DNA of 64,000 nt from contig JAPNXP010000011.1 of NCBI GenBank assembly GCA_028753945.1, forward strand, positions 1,426,001 to 1,490,000. Reading direction: 5' to 3'. Under the pieces are notes generated by a model. The model saw only the letters and a list, made by a program, of their open reading frames with translations, made no database searches and was not told where the DNA came from. Source of the DNA: Hexactinellida sp. DTS-2022. Lineage: Eukaryota > Porifera > Hexactinellida. Below, in pieces: positions 31,401 to 42,169 of this stretch. The translations under genes and the position numbers were made by a program. The first letter of the stretch is position 1, and every line of letters starts with the position of its first letter.

Positions 31401-33065
31401 ATTTCTCCGTAGCAGGTGCCCTGGCCACACCTGTATACATTGAGGGCTGAAAATTGGCATGTAGTTGCGGAGGGACCGTCTAATTTGCACCTGGGGTTAC
31501 GAATTTTTATTAAGAAATTTTTGACACATCTTTAACACCTTTCAAAATTTGTCTGGTCCATAACTCAAAATATGTTTTAATAACCCGAAAATTTTATTTC
31601 ATATTTAGATTCATCTTAAAATTCTGCGTCTGATGGGAGAAGAAAATTTGTTAAAATTGGTTTAATTTCTGCCATTAATGGGGGTTGAAATTTCTTTGTT
31701 TACTCACACTTGAATTTCAATAAAACTGTGAAATCTAATTCCATTGTTTCAACTTGTAATAATTATATTGATTTAATTTGTTAAATCCTACTCTAGTGAT
31801 TCAACTTGCGATAATTATATTGATTTAGCTTATAAATTCCAGCTGGCTTCTATTTAATTCTAGTATTACTATACAATGGATTAAATAAAATAATATAATA
31901 TAAGGAATTTGTTGACTTAATTCAACTCAACCGTGGATAACAATGCTAATATAAATAACTAATAATATAATTTATTTTCAATACATAATGAATGAATGGC
32001 ATCAAACTCAAGATGGTTTAAGATAGAAACAAACTTCAAATTTATCTACCGTTCCTTGTGATTCGGACCAATTAACAAATGCTTCTTCACACCTTGGGCG
32101 TTGATGACTTGGCGAAAAAAAATCCAAAATTGCAGCCTGCGCTGACAGCATGTTCCTTTGGAGGCACTATCAATAAACAACCAACAAAATATAGTGCCAC
32201 CAAAGGAACATGCGTCGGCACAGGGTGCAATTTTGGATTTTTATTTCTCCGTAGCAGGTGCCCTGGCCACACCTGTATACATTGAGGGCTGAAACTTGGC
32301 ATGCAAGTGCGAAGTGACCGTCTAATTTGCACCTGGGGATACGAATTTTGATCAAATTATTTTATCACCTATTTAAACTATTTATGGCTCATAAAATGAA
32401 ATAATTATTTTTGAGCTTGATAAATTTTACATGTACGGATAGAAAATTAAATTCTACACCTTTTCACAGTGCACGAATTTTTAAATTGGGTTTCGTTATG
32501 GCCACAATAGAGTTTCAAGTTTCCTTTGTTTACTAACACTTCAGTTCCATTGAAAGTGTTATATCTAATTCTATTGTTTCAACTTGTATTAAATTTATTG
32601 ATTTAACTTGTTAAATCTTACTCTATTGATTCAACTTGCGATAATTATATTGATTTAACTAATAAATTCCAGCTGGCTTCTATTTAATTGTAGTATTACT
32701 ATACAATGGATTAAATAAAATATAATAATATAAGGAATTTGTTGACTCAACTCAAATCACCGTGGATAACATTGCTAAATTAATTAAACATTATATTATA
32801 ATTTATTATCAATAGGTATGGCATTAAACTCAAGATGGTTTATGATAGAAACAAACTTCAAATTTATCTACCGTCATTGTGACTCGGATCAAATAACAAA
32901 TCCTTCTTCACACCTTGGGCGTTGATGACTTGGCGAAAAAAATCCAAAATTGCAGCCTGCGCCGACAGCATGTTCCTTTGGAGGCACTATCTATAAACAA
33001 CACAAAAATACAGTGCCACCAAAGGAACATGCGTCGGCACAGGCTCCAATTTTGGATTTTTTTTA
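25429..33065 (+). repeat. Tandem array of seven hairpin-terminated units (~0.84 and ~1.43 kb)
   Basis: Units start at TCTCCGTAGACGGTGCCCTG or the variant TCTCCGTAGCAGGTGCCC: about 25430, 26274, 27700, 29125, 29961, 31405 and 32247. Start-to-start distances are about 844, 1426, 1425, 836, 1444 and 842 bp, so short and long units alternate irregularly. Long units carry an extra block of about 590 bp (ACAACAACGACAGAT, TTGGTCCTTATGCCA, AGGTGATGATGACATCG). Each unit closes with a hairpin of about 115 bp, starting near 26145, 27567, 29001, 29838, 31261, 32120 and 32940, with arms ATCCAAAATTGCAGCCTGTG and CATGTTCCTTTGGAGGCACT and an A/C-rich loop. All open frames of 60-90 codons here are repeat translations. 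No gene was found in 7.6 kb. Confidence 0.85.
26145..26265. repeat. Hairpin closing the first array unit (type example)
   Basis: Arms of about 45 nt: ATCCAAAATTGCAGCCTGTG / CCGACAGCATGTTCCTTTGG paired with CCAAAGGAACATGCGTCGGC / ACAGCTGCAATTTTGGAT. The loop holds ACCACCAAAATATAGTG. Thirteen copies occur in the window. The CATGTTCC/GGAACATG pairs vary together in some copies, which keeps the stem. Confidence 0.8.
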
Positions 33066-33500
33066 TAAAGGATTTATTGTATTGAGTAGGATGGGCGGTT
33101 AACTGGTTATCCGTTGGGAGAAATGGAATTGTAACCGTAGCCTCAGATCGGTTAAACAACCCACCATTGATTGTTGTACTCGACAGATTGTTCCCAAAGA
33201 ACAAGACCTATTAGTTACAGACCTGTTATTTTATTATGAAATTATGTTATGTAATCATTATATGATATGGTCATAAATCATAATTGAAAAATTCAACATT
33301 GTGAATGTGATTCTTAGGGTCGATAACTGATACCCAAATAATACATTGTTAGTCGATTACAGCTAGGGGCGGCTCCAGGGAGGCGCCATGGCGCCCCTTG
33401 TGAAAATATTGGAGCCGTTTAGGGGCGCGAAATTTTCAATTAATTCAACATCAAAATATCTTAAAAATCAATTTTGATTAAGACGACATGCTAAGGATTA
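33066..33500. repeat. Spacer with hAT-type fragments
   Basis: Contains the GGTTAAC-rich cluster (33090-33160) and a GC-rich end TAGGGGCGGCTCCAGGGAGG with GCGCCATGGCGCC (33364-33400), typical of hAT MITEs. A possible partner with GGAGCGCCCCTAGG is near 39653. No gene. Confidence 0.45.
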
Positions 33501-33504
33501 ATAG

Positions 33505-34360
33505 AAAAATCCAAAATTGCAGCTGTGCCGAAGCATATTCCTTTGGTGGCACTATCTTTTGGACGCTACTGATTGGTAGATTGAATAGTGCCACCAAAGG
33601 AGCATGCTGTCGGCACAGCTGCAATTTGGGATTTTTTCGCCATCTCATCATCACGTCAGGGTGTTATGACCCCATTATAAAGTGGCCATGAGCTACAAGG
33701 AACGGTTGATAAACTGGAAGTTTGTTTCTATCTTAAACCATCTTGAGGTTAATGCCATTCTTTAATTATGTATTGATAACAAATTAAATTATTAGTTAAT
33801 TATTTTAGCAATGTTATCCACGGTGAGTTGAGTAAAGTCAACAAATTTATTTTATTTTATCCATTGTATAGTAATACTAAATTAGATAGAAGCCAGTTCG
33901 ATTTGACAAGGAGAATCAATATAATTATCGCAAGTTGAAACAATAGAGTAATATTTAACAAGATAAATCAATATAGTTATAACAAGTTGAAACAATAGAA
34001 TTAGATTCAATATAATTATTACAAGTTGAAACAATGGAAATTGAATTAACAGTTTACTGAATCTGAAGTGTGAGGAAACACAGGAGATTGCTACCCAAAT
34101 TATGGTACAAACCTAGACCAAATTGTTCATTTTCGATTTGACAAATGGTGTAGAATTTAATTCACTATCCAAATATGTAAATTTGATCAAGCTCACTATC
34201 TATTATTTCATGTTATGACCCATAAATAGATTAAAAAGGTGCTAAAATTATTTGATCAAAATTCGTAACCCCAGGTGCAAATTAGAAGGTCACACCGCAC
34301 CCGCATGCCAAGTTTCAGCACTAAATGTATACAAGTGTGGTCAAGGCACCTGCTACGGAG
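33505..34360 (-). repeat. Inverted unit of the hairpin satellite family
   Basis: Opens with the hairpin at 33507-33637 and continues in reverse orientation through CCATCTTGAGGTTAATGCC, GCAATGTTATCCACGGTGAG and AACCCCAGGTGCAAATTAG, to GGCACCTGCTACGGAGAA near 34345. This is the same family as the upstream array but pointing the other way, and more diverged. Confidence 0.7.
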
Positions 34361-34365
34361 AAAAA

Positions 34366-34833
34366 AAAATCCAAAATTGCAGCTGTGTCGACACATTCTC
34401 CTTTGGTGGCACTATATTTTGGTGGTGATTATTGATAGAGCCTCCAAAAGAACATGTTGTCGGCACAGGCTGCAACTTGGGATTTATTTCCACCAAGTCA
34501 TCATCACTATGAAGGTGTTAAACCAATTCAGAAAGTTGTTTCAAAAGGCAACGGCCCTTAGTGAGTTGGAAGTTTCCTTTCAGCTCACTTCATTTCAAAG
34601 ATATTCAAGTTCCAGTAGAATATAATAAGTGATGAGTCAGCATTTTTATGTGTGTGTGTGTGTGTGTTGGGTGATCACTCGACACCAACCAATCCATTCG
34701 AAATATACAATTCACAGAATTGTTAAAACATATTTTTTTGACGATGTCACCATCACCTCAAGGTGTAAAGACCCATTTGTAGAGGTGTTATGTGGCATAA
34801 GGATCAATTGATAAAGTTGAAATTTGTTTCTAT
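34366..34833 (-). repeat. Second inverted unit, cut by the 1-kb palindrome
   Basis: The hairpin at 34366-34485 is followed by the extra block of the long units in reverse (TCACTTCATTTCAAAGATAT, GATGTCACCATCACCTCAAG). It breaks at GTTTCTAT (34826-34833), where the palindromic element begins, and resumes at 35899. A TGTG tract is at 34650-34668. Confidence 0.65.
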
Positions 34834-35898
34834 CATAGACTCCTTAAGATAAGGACTGGAACGTCGCGATCTCGGGGTTTTTAACTTGAGTCTGAGAGGC
34901 TACAATTATAAAAATTGAAAAAGCATTAGGTTTCCGGTTTCCAAATGTGATTTTTGGCATATAGGGGTAACTTTTGGCACCCTCAGCAATTTGAGGTTTT
35001 CACTCAAAATTTCTCACACATAGACAAGTTATGACGTCATTGTCACATTTCGAGAACCCTGGAAAGTCACTTAATCGCACATACTTCCCGCACTCTAAGA
35101 GATAAACATCTGCAAATTTAATAGAACATGCACATTAATGATGCGGACACTTTGGTCACACAAGATTGCCAATATCCTCACTCATTATCACATGATGACG
35201 TAATCACTAAATTTCACATTTTTTAATTTGTCTATTTAAGACTATTTACGCTGTAAAATCAATGTTAGAAGTGTATAAAGCATACACCAACCGCAAAGCG
35301 GTTGGTGTGTGGTTGGGTTCTTCTGCGAAGCACGCTAGTATCTATATAGATTGATGCTACAGTATATCTATATATACTAGTGCGCTTCGCTTGCTAGGTC
35401 GCTTTGCGGCAGAACCCAACCACACACCAACCGCGAAGCGGTTGGTGTATGGTTTATACACTTCTAACATTGATTATATAGCGTAAATAGGCCTAAATAG
35501 TCAAATTTAAAAATGTGAAATTTTAGTGATTGCGTCATCATGTGATAATGAGTGAGCATATTGGCAATCTGGTGTGACCAAAGTGTCCGCATCATTAATG
35601 TGCATGTTCTATTAAATTTTCAGATTTTTATCTCTTAGAGTGCGCGAATTATGTGCGATTAAGTGACTTTTCAGGGTCTCGAAATGTGACAATGACGTCA
35701 TATTTTTCCGAGGTGTGAGAAATTTTGAGAGAAAACCTCAAATTGTTGACGGGTGCAAAAAGTTACCCCTATATTCCAAAAATCACATTTGGAAACCGGA
35801 AACTTAATGCTTTTTCAATTTTTATAATTGGAGCCTCTTCGACTCAAGTTAAAACCCCGAGATCGCGACGTTCCAGTCCTTATCTTAAGGAGTCTATG
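34834..35898. mobile_element. 1.06-kb palindromic element made of head-to-head Helitron halves, 8-bp duplication
   Basis: The ends are CATAGACTCCTTAAGATAAG and its perfect complement, with GTTTCTAT duplicated exactly on both sides. Two outer segments of about 90 bp with no Helitron similarity enclose two Helitron copies in opposite orientation: 34940-35338 (+) and 35377-35790 (-). Their CTAG ends face each other across about 40 bp. The whole can fold into one long stem. The 8-bp duplication and CATA end resemble the P-type elements here, so this looks like a P- or hAT-type foldback that acquired Helitron sequence. Confidence 0.75.
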
Positions 35899-35906
35899 GT
35901 TTCTAT

Positions 35907-36660
35907 CTTCTATAATGTCTGAGATCAATGATATTGAATTAATTAGTATGAATAATTATTAATATTATTTATAATTTAACACCAATTTCAAAGTCAACTT
36001 ACATTTATTAAGTTAAATTATTTTATCATAAATAATTAATTAATTAATTTGGCTATCAAATTTCAATTCCCGCTCACTCGATAATCCCTAATATACAAAT
36101 TGGAAGCATCTATATAGTCAAAATAAGAACTGAATTAACTAGATAATTAATGACGTCAGTATATTAACAGTGCAAGAGTATTCTTGCAGGAGGAAATAAT
36201 CACACAATCGGTCGTTGTTATGGAATGTAAATCTCGGTTTTCAATTGGAAAATAGAAGCCTAACTCGATCTCACAAGTTGAATCAATATAATGATCACAA
36301 GTTGAAACAATAGAATTAGATTTAACACTTTCAATTGAACTGAAGTGTTAGTAAACAAAGGAAACTTGCAACTCAATTGTGACATAAATGAAATCAAATT
36401 TAAAAGTTCGTGCACTGTGAAAAGGTGTAGAATTAAATTCTCTATCGAATGCATATAAATTGAATATTCTCGCACTATTTAGTGTGCTTTTTCTAATATT
36501 TAACAGGTGTAAAAATGTGTCCAAAAAATTAAAATCAAAAATCGTGACCCCAGGTGCACATCTGTAACCCATGAGACACATATCCTGAAAATTTAGGCTC
36601 TTTGTAAATTAAACTCTGTTCTATGTAGAGGAAAATAATAATAATAATAATATATCAAAG
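35907..36660 (-). repeat. Inverted satellite-family unit, truncated
   Basis: Continues the unit broken at 34833 (TGTCTGAGATCAATGATATT, a TTAATTAATTAATT tract) and then the body of another unit (CGTGCACTGTGAAAAGG, AATCGTGACCCCAGGTGCAC, TCTGTTCTATGTAGAGG). The minus-strand frames at 36260-36581 are repeat translations that recur at 38816-39049. Confidence 0.6.
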
Positions 36661-36838
36661 GACTAAGATTAGAACTGGGCCACTATACTATAGTATAGTA
36701 GCCACAGTATTATAATAATAATATACCAAAGCACTAAGATCAGAACTGGGCCATTATAATATAGTATAGTCGGCACAGTAATAATAAAGGCAGTAAGATT
36801 AGAACTGGGCCACTATACTATAGTATAGTCGGCACCAG
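36661..36838 (-). repeat. Three inverted copies of the 35-nt palindrome block
   Basis: GAACTGGGCCACTATACTAT continuing AGTATAGTCGGCACAGT occurs three times, one copy with a changed stem. They lie downstream of the inverted unit, mirroring the order seen at 24.95-25.43 kb. Confidence 0.8.
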
Positions 36839-36841
36839 GGT

Positions 36842-37005
36842 GTTATCCAGGCGTATTGGGCGCTCCTAAAGGATGGATCTTAATATAGGCGTATAATATC
36901 GAGAGATGCTCCCATAGACTTAATACAAAATGTGCAAACTAGGCGAACAAAATTAAAAATGAACTAGCTCAAACTAAATCTAGGCGCGCAGAATTTTTTG
37001 TCCGG
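36842..37005 (+). repeat. AGGCGCG-type short element
   Basis: ATCCAGGCGTATTGGGCGCTCC at the start, a TCGAGAGATGCTCCCATAGA phrase in the middle, and AATCTAGGCGCGCAGAATTT at the end. It is the same family as 5515-5684 (inverse) and 44750-44960. Confidence 0.6.
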
Positions 37006-37021
37006 ATGAAAGCATGGTCGG

Positions 37022-39190
37022 CACCGTCAAAAAATACAAAATTGCAGCTGTGCCGACGCATGTTCCTTTGGTGGCACTATATCTTGATGGTAGTTTATTG
37101 ATAGTGCCTCCAATGGAACATCCTGTCGAAACAGGCAAAGTTTTTGGATTTTTTTCGCAAATAAATGAATGCGTCAAGGTGTTTCGTTAGACTCATCTAT
37201 CAAGTTGTTACCGGATATAGGAGGAATTATAAATTTGAAGTTTGTTTCTATCTTAAACCATTTTGAGTTTATGCTTTTCATTAATTATTTAAACATAATC
37301 AAATATATAAATAGTTAATTATTTTAGCAATGATATCTATTGTGAGTTGTGTTGAGTCAACAAATTCCATATATTATTTAATTGAGAATGCTTATATAGA
37401 GCTGAGATCTAGTAGAGTCCAGATTTCTTCAAATACTAAAACCCCAGGCCTACTTTCTAAAGGTCAATTTCAAACCCTGGGAAAACTGACCTTGCTCAGT
37501 GCCTGAATACACATACTGAAATACAAAACATTACTAGAGCTGAGCTCTATATAAATTATTTGTATTTAGTTTAATTCAATCCATTGTGTATACTACAATT
37601 AAATAGAAGCCAGTGGAATTTAGAAATCAATATATTTATCGCAAGTTGTACAATAGAGTAAGATTTAATAAGTTAAATCAATATAATTATTACAAGTTGA
37701 AACAATAGAATTAGATTTAACAGTTTTAATTGAACTGAAGTGTTAGTAAACAAAGAAATTTGCAACTCAATTGTGGCACAAACTAAGCACAATTTGAAAA
37801 TTCGTGCACTGTGAAAAGGTATAGAATTTAATTCACTATCCAAATTTGTAATTATATAAAGCTCAAAATTTATTATTTCATGTTATGATCCAAAATTAGA
37901 TTAAATTGGTGCTAAAATTATTTGATCAAAATTCGTAACCCCAGGTGCAAATTAGACGGTGACTCCGCACCTGCATGCCAATTTTCAGCCCTCAATCTAT
38001 ACAGGTGTGGCCCGGACAACTGCTAGGGAGAAATAAAAATTCAAAATTGCAGCTGTGTCGACACATTCTCCTTTGGTGGCACTATATTTTGTGGTGATTA
38101 TTGATAGAGCCTCCAAAAGAACATGTTGTCGGCACAGTTGCAATTTTTGATTTTTTCACCAAGTCATCATCACTATGAAGGTGTTAAACCAATTCAGAAA
38201 GTTGTTTCAAAAGGCAACGGCCCTTAGTGAGTTGGAAGTTTCTTTTTAGCTCACTTCATTTCAAAGATATTCAAGTTTCAGTAGAATATAATAAGTGATG
38301 AGTCAGCATTTTTTATGTACGTGTTGGGTGATCACCCAACACCAACCAACCCATTCGAAATATACAATTCACAGAATTGTGAAAACACATTTTTGACGAT
38401 GTCATCAACACCTCAAGGTGTCAAGACACATTTGTAGAGGTGCTACGTGGCGTAGGGATAAATTGATAAATTGAAAGTTTGTTTGTATCTTAGATCATTT
38501 CTGAGATAAATGAAATTTAGCTAATTAGTTCAAATATTAAATCAATAAAATTAATAATTTAACACCATTAAAATGTACAGCAAAATAAACGAAGTTCAAA
38601 TTATTTGCAATTATTATTAATTTTAATTTAATTTCACTATCATATTTGAATTCAGCGCACTCGATAACCCCAATAATCTTTATGGAATCTTTATTTAACA
38701 CAGCGAATTAATTGGAATTAAATATGTCATGTATCCATTGTGCAAAAATATTTAAGCAGAAGGAAATTTAAAATCGCATAATCTGTCGTTGTTATGCAAT
38801 GTAAAATCTTAGTTTTCAATTAGAAAATAGAAGCCTACTCGATCTCACAAGTTGAATCAATATAATTATCACAAGTTGAAACAATAGAATTAGATTTAAC
38901 ACTTTCAATTGAACTGAAGTGTTAGTAAACAAAGGAAACTTGCAACTCAATTGTGGCATAAATGAAATCCAATTTAAAAGTTCGTGCACTGTGAAAAGGT
39001 GTAGAATTAAATTCTCGATCGAATGCATATAAATTGAATATTCTCGCACTATTTATTGTACTTTTTCCATCATTAAACAGGTGTAAAATGTGTCCAAAAA
39101 ATTATAATCAAAAATCGTGACCCCAGGTGCACATCTGTAACCCATGAGACACATATCCTGAAAATTTCGGCTCTTAGTTTATTAAACTCT
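37022..39190 (-). repeat. Two to three further inverted satellite-family units
   Basis: Hairpins at about 37027-37150 and 38038-38155 open the units. Bodies follow in reverse (AATTCGTAACCCCAGGTGCA near 37930; TTCGTGCACTGTGAAAAGG near 37800 and 38983). The second body (38814-39190) is close to 36236-36620, a segmental duplication of this part. No gene. A small MITE interrupts the first unit at 37391-37552. Confidence 0.65.
37391..37552. mobile_element. Small MITE, TIR TATATAGAGCTGAG
   Basis: Left TATATAGAGCTGAGATCTAG and inverted right CTAGAGCTGAGCTCTATATA inside a satellite unit. The interior has AACCCCAGGCCTACTTTC and AAACCCTGGG phrases. Non-coding. Confidence 0.65.
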
Positions 39191-39420
39191 GTTCTATGTA
39201 GAGGAAAATAATAATAATAATAATAATATACCAAAGCACTAAGATTAGAACTGGGCCACTATACTATAGTATAGTCGGCACAGTAATAATTACCAACCAA
39301 AGCACTAAGACCAATACTGGGCCACTATACTATAGTATAGTCGGCACAGTAATAAAGGTAGTGAGATTAGAACTGGGCCACTATACTAACTATAGTCGGC
39401 ACAGTAATAATCTTCACCAA
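39191..39420 (-). repeat. Inverted palindrome-block array
   Basis: An AATAATAAT tract, then three copies of the CTGGGCCACTATACTATAGT block, one with an altered centre (ACTAACTATAGT). Equivalent to 36661-36838. Confidence 0.75.
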
Positions 39421-39695
39421 AGTTATAATATGAATGCTACATAATAGAATAGCAAACAGATAAATGCAAGACTATGGTTGTTGACATGTACGTATAATAT
39501 CTTTAGGACAACTAACAATTGACTAAAAGAAGATCGGCCCTGGGTGTTTGAACAATCATAACAACCACACAATATATAATTTTATCAACCAACCTCTACC
39601 AATGTATTCAATGACATAATTTTGAATAATGTCACAAATTATAGAAAAATGTGGAGCGCCCCTAGGTCGCCAACTCCTGATTATAGCACCCCTGA
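39421..39695. other. Spacer
   Basis: AT-rich. A GAGCGCCCCTAGGTCGCC patch near 39653 resembles a hAT end. Under 300 bp, nothing else seen. Confidence 0.35.
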
Positions 39696-39697
39696 TA

Positions 39698-39848
39698 CCT
39701 AACTCCACTTAACTACGAGTTAAAGCCACTGTGGCCTCCGGACGGTGGCTTTAACTCGTAGTTAAGTGGTATATACGTCCAGTGTGTTTTCTGAGTAATC
39801 TCGTAGTTAAGTGGTATATACGTCCAGTGTGTTTTCTGAGTAATACAT
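39698..39848. repeat. Palindrome plus 50-bp direct repeat next to the spectrin exon
   Basis: CCACTTAACTACGAGTTAAA pairs with its complement around GCCACTGTGGCCTCCGGACG. The right arm CTCGTAGTTAAGTGG then begins a segment of about 50 bp, ending GTGTTTTCTGAGTAAT, that is repeated in tandem (about 39748-39797 and 39799-39843). It lies about 70 bp beyond the spectrin splice donor. Confidence 0.7.
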
Positions 39849-39918
39849 CCCAGTTTACAGTTATCCAAAATAAAGCAACATTAGCAAACACTATAACATA
39901 TTAAGTGTAAAGACATAC

Positions 39919-40512
39919 CTTGGAAAATGTTTTAAAAATATTTTGTAATTCAGAAACTTCATCCATATTGTTACCAAAGTTTGTTGATTCAGCTTCTTCC
40001 AATTTAATGGAAATCGCATGAAGCATTTCATTAGCTTCTCCGATATACTGCAACCTCTCACACAAAATTTCGAGTTCTTCTTTTTTCTGTTTACAAGCTT
40101 TTTGCAACGCAGAGTATTGAGATTCAACAATTTGGTAGCATTCGAATGCTTTAACAGACATATAATGTCTGTCATCCTTCATACTATTATAGAACATAAA
40201 CAGCTTAGATAAAACTTCCTGATGTGCGTAAACTTCAACTTCAAATGTCTGAAGTTTTTGTCTCTTAGTAGATAGATTAGTTATGTCATGAAACGATTGC
40301 TCTTTAAGTATTTGAAACCTGTCTTTAATCCATGTTTCTAATTCATCAATCTCTCGTTTGAATTGTATAAATTGTTTGGTAGATTCTAATTTAGTCTTTC
40401 TAGTATTCAGAGAGGTTTTAAATTCGTAGAATTTATCGACTACTTCACGCCTACGCCGATCAATTTCATCAACGGGAAGTTTTTCAAAAGATGTAAGCGA
40501 AACAAATTCCAT
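39919..40512 (-). CDS. Alpha-spectrin-like first coding exon (partial gene)
   Basis: The ATG at 40512 opens 198 codons. The product begins MEFVSLTSFEKLPVDEIDRR, then REVVDKFYEFKTSLNTRKTK, FKREIDELETWIKDRF, FEVEVYAHQEVL and a second repeat ending ELQNIFKTFSK. This is the layout of the alpha-spectrin N terminus: a short leader, a partial helix C that pairs with beta-spectrin, one full triple-helical spectrin repeat with its conserved E-x-W, and the start of the next. Spectrin forms the membrane skeleton under the plasma membrane. The exon ends AAG before GTATGT, a good splice donor, in phase 0. Downstream exons would lie to the left but none is recognisable in this window, so the gene either has a very long intron or is a fragment. 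It is the only intact host-like coding exon here. Confidence 0.75.
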
Positions 40513-40689
40513 AGCTAAGAAATAAACAATTAAAACTACAATTAAGAGTGATCTTTGTATTTTAATGAAATTAATTAATTGTTTATCATCCGGATTTTTT
40601 CAGAGACGGCGGAAGGGATTTTATTTTTTAATTTTTATTTCCATTAATGTGCACATTACATTATCCTATGCCAGACAATAAATATTAAG
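40513..40689. other. Presumed 5' flank of the spectrin-like exon
   Basis: No clear promoter motif or upstream exon. The frame stays open for a short distance upstream of the ATG, so an upstream coding extension is possible but not supported by homology. Confidence 0.35.
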
Positions 40690-41070
40690 ACGTACTTCGG
40701 TTAGTACGTACTTTCTCTTGTCTCCCAAGGTAGTACATCTTAAGATAAAACCAATGCATAAATTATTACTTAGTTAACAAAGCTTACAGCTTAGCTATGT
40801 ATATGTATTGAATAAACAAGGAATAATCAACACTTAAACTTCTGTGAATTTTTTTTTAGTAAGGCGCACATATTTTAGGTCAGGTATAGGAATTTAATAT
40901 TACGTAATATGGAACTATACACAATCATTCGAGTGAATATTGTTCGAATTCAATTTCGATTGCGGATTTATTATCAGCATAGATATGGCTAAATCTGATA
41001 TAAGTTTGGATCTGAAGGGACTCGTAGTTCTGAAGGTGTGGGTCGAGCCTTAACCGAGTTCTACTGTATA
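40690..41070. mobile_element. pogo-type MITE related to 3.79-4.22 kb
   Basis: AGACGTACTTCGGTTAGTAC at the left and CCTTAACCGAGTTCTACTGTA at the right resemble the TACGTACT-type MITE at 3786-4219. The left tip is eroded. Confidence 0.6.
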
Positions 41071-41112
41071 CTCGAATAGTGGCCCCCTCCCCCAAAATAG
41101 CAAATTAACATG

Positions 41113-41600
41113 TACAGTTCAAACCGGTTTTTTCTAACCATTTCTCATCAGATAAAAAAGAAAAAACCGATACAGTACACCCTCGCTAATCCGTACCCTC
41201 GCTAATCCGAACAGGAGAAACCAAAATATTCTTCCAATAAATGTGAGAAAAAATCGTAAATTGCAATGGAAGTGTAAAAAATATTTCTCAGGCAAGTATT
41301 TTAAGGAGTACACTAGATGTCTAGTGCGGATTTACAAGGTTTGTACAAGAGTGTTTCAGATTATCGAGATTCTCAATTATAGATACCCATAGAAAAGCAT
41401 TACTTCACTAATCCGAACGAATTCACTAATCGGAACAGAAGATTCTTGAATCGGAACACCTCTGTTCGGATTAGGGAGGGTGTACTGTAGTTAGAAAAAA
41501 CCAATGAAAAATACAGTATACGTAGTTGGAATTTCTTACAAAAGATTGCATTACTAATTGTTAGAATAACCCGAGTTAGAATAAACCGGTTTCGACTGTA
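41113..41600. mobile_element. MITE with TIR ACAGT-AAACCGGTTT, containing another MITE
   Basis: Left TACAGTTCAAACCGGTTTTT and inverted right AAACCGGTTTCGACTGTA, flanked by TA. Its centre is occupied by the MITE at 41171-41489. Confidence 0.75.
41171..41489. mobile_element. MITE with TIR TACAGTACACCCTCGCTAAT, nested
   Basis: The left end is followed by a second CCCTCGCTAATCCGAAC; the right end is GTTCGGATTAGGGAGGGTGTACTGTA-type. It is a typical pogo/Tigger-style MITE with TA ends, and lies wholly inside 41113-41600. Confidence 0.8.
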
Positions 41601-41671
41601 TTACTGGTGCCCGGTGTAAACAAGCATATTTATCTAGTCTCAATACGATTATCAACCGACTACGTATCTGG

Positions 41672-42169
41672 ACTATACTATTAAAACACAAGCCTGGGTG
41701 GGTATATATTTATTTGTATGTTACGAGTTGATTGAAGAAAGTGGACGGTTTCCAAATGGGATTTTTGGCATTTAGAGGTAACTTTTGGCACCCGCCAACA
41801 AGTTGAGGTTTCCACTCAAAATTTCCCACACCTTGACAAGTTATGACGTCATTGTCAAATTTCGAGAACCCTGAAAATTCACTTAATCGCACCTAATTCC
41901 CGTCCTCTGAGAGATAAAAATCTGAAAATTTAATAGAACATGTACATTAATTATGCGGACACGTTGGTCACACCAGATTACCAATATGCTTACTCATTAT
42001 CGCATGATGACGTAATCACTAAATTTCACATTGTTAAATTCTACTATTTTAGGCCTATTTACGCTTTATAATCGATATTAGGAGTATATAAAACCACACA
42101 CCAACCGCGAAGCGGTTGGTGTGCTGTTGTGTTCTGCCGCGAAGCGACCTAGCAAGCGAAGCGCGGAAG
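41672..42169 (+). mobile_element. Non-autonomous Helitron
   Basis: Starts ACTATACTATTAAAACACAA and follows the family consensus (TTCCAAATGGGATTTTTGGC, AACAAGTTGAGGTTTCCAC, ATGACGTCATTGTCAAATTT). It then has the hairpin AACCGCGAAGCGGTTGG and two more GCGAAGC copies. The final CTAG is mutated to GAAG before T. No coding. Confidence 0.8.

Noticed and set aside
25291-32355. Several 60-90 codon frames on both strands with recurring peptides (for example PTHVPLVALYF)
   Set aside because: All fall on the hairpins and starts of the satellite units; both strands give similar peptides because the DNA is palindromic.
36260-36581. Minus-strand frames with apparent hydrophobic protein
   Set aside because: The same frame recurs at 38816-39049 as part of the satellite body; no homology and AT-driven composition.
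33364-39680. A single large hAT element bounded by GGGGCGGCTCCAG and GGAGCGCCCCTAGG patches
   Set aside because: The two patches are weakly similar and no matching 8-bp flank was seen; they are more likely unrelated fragments.
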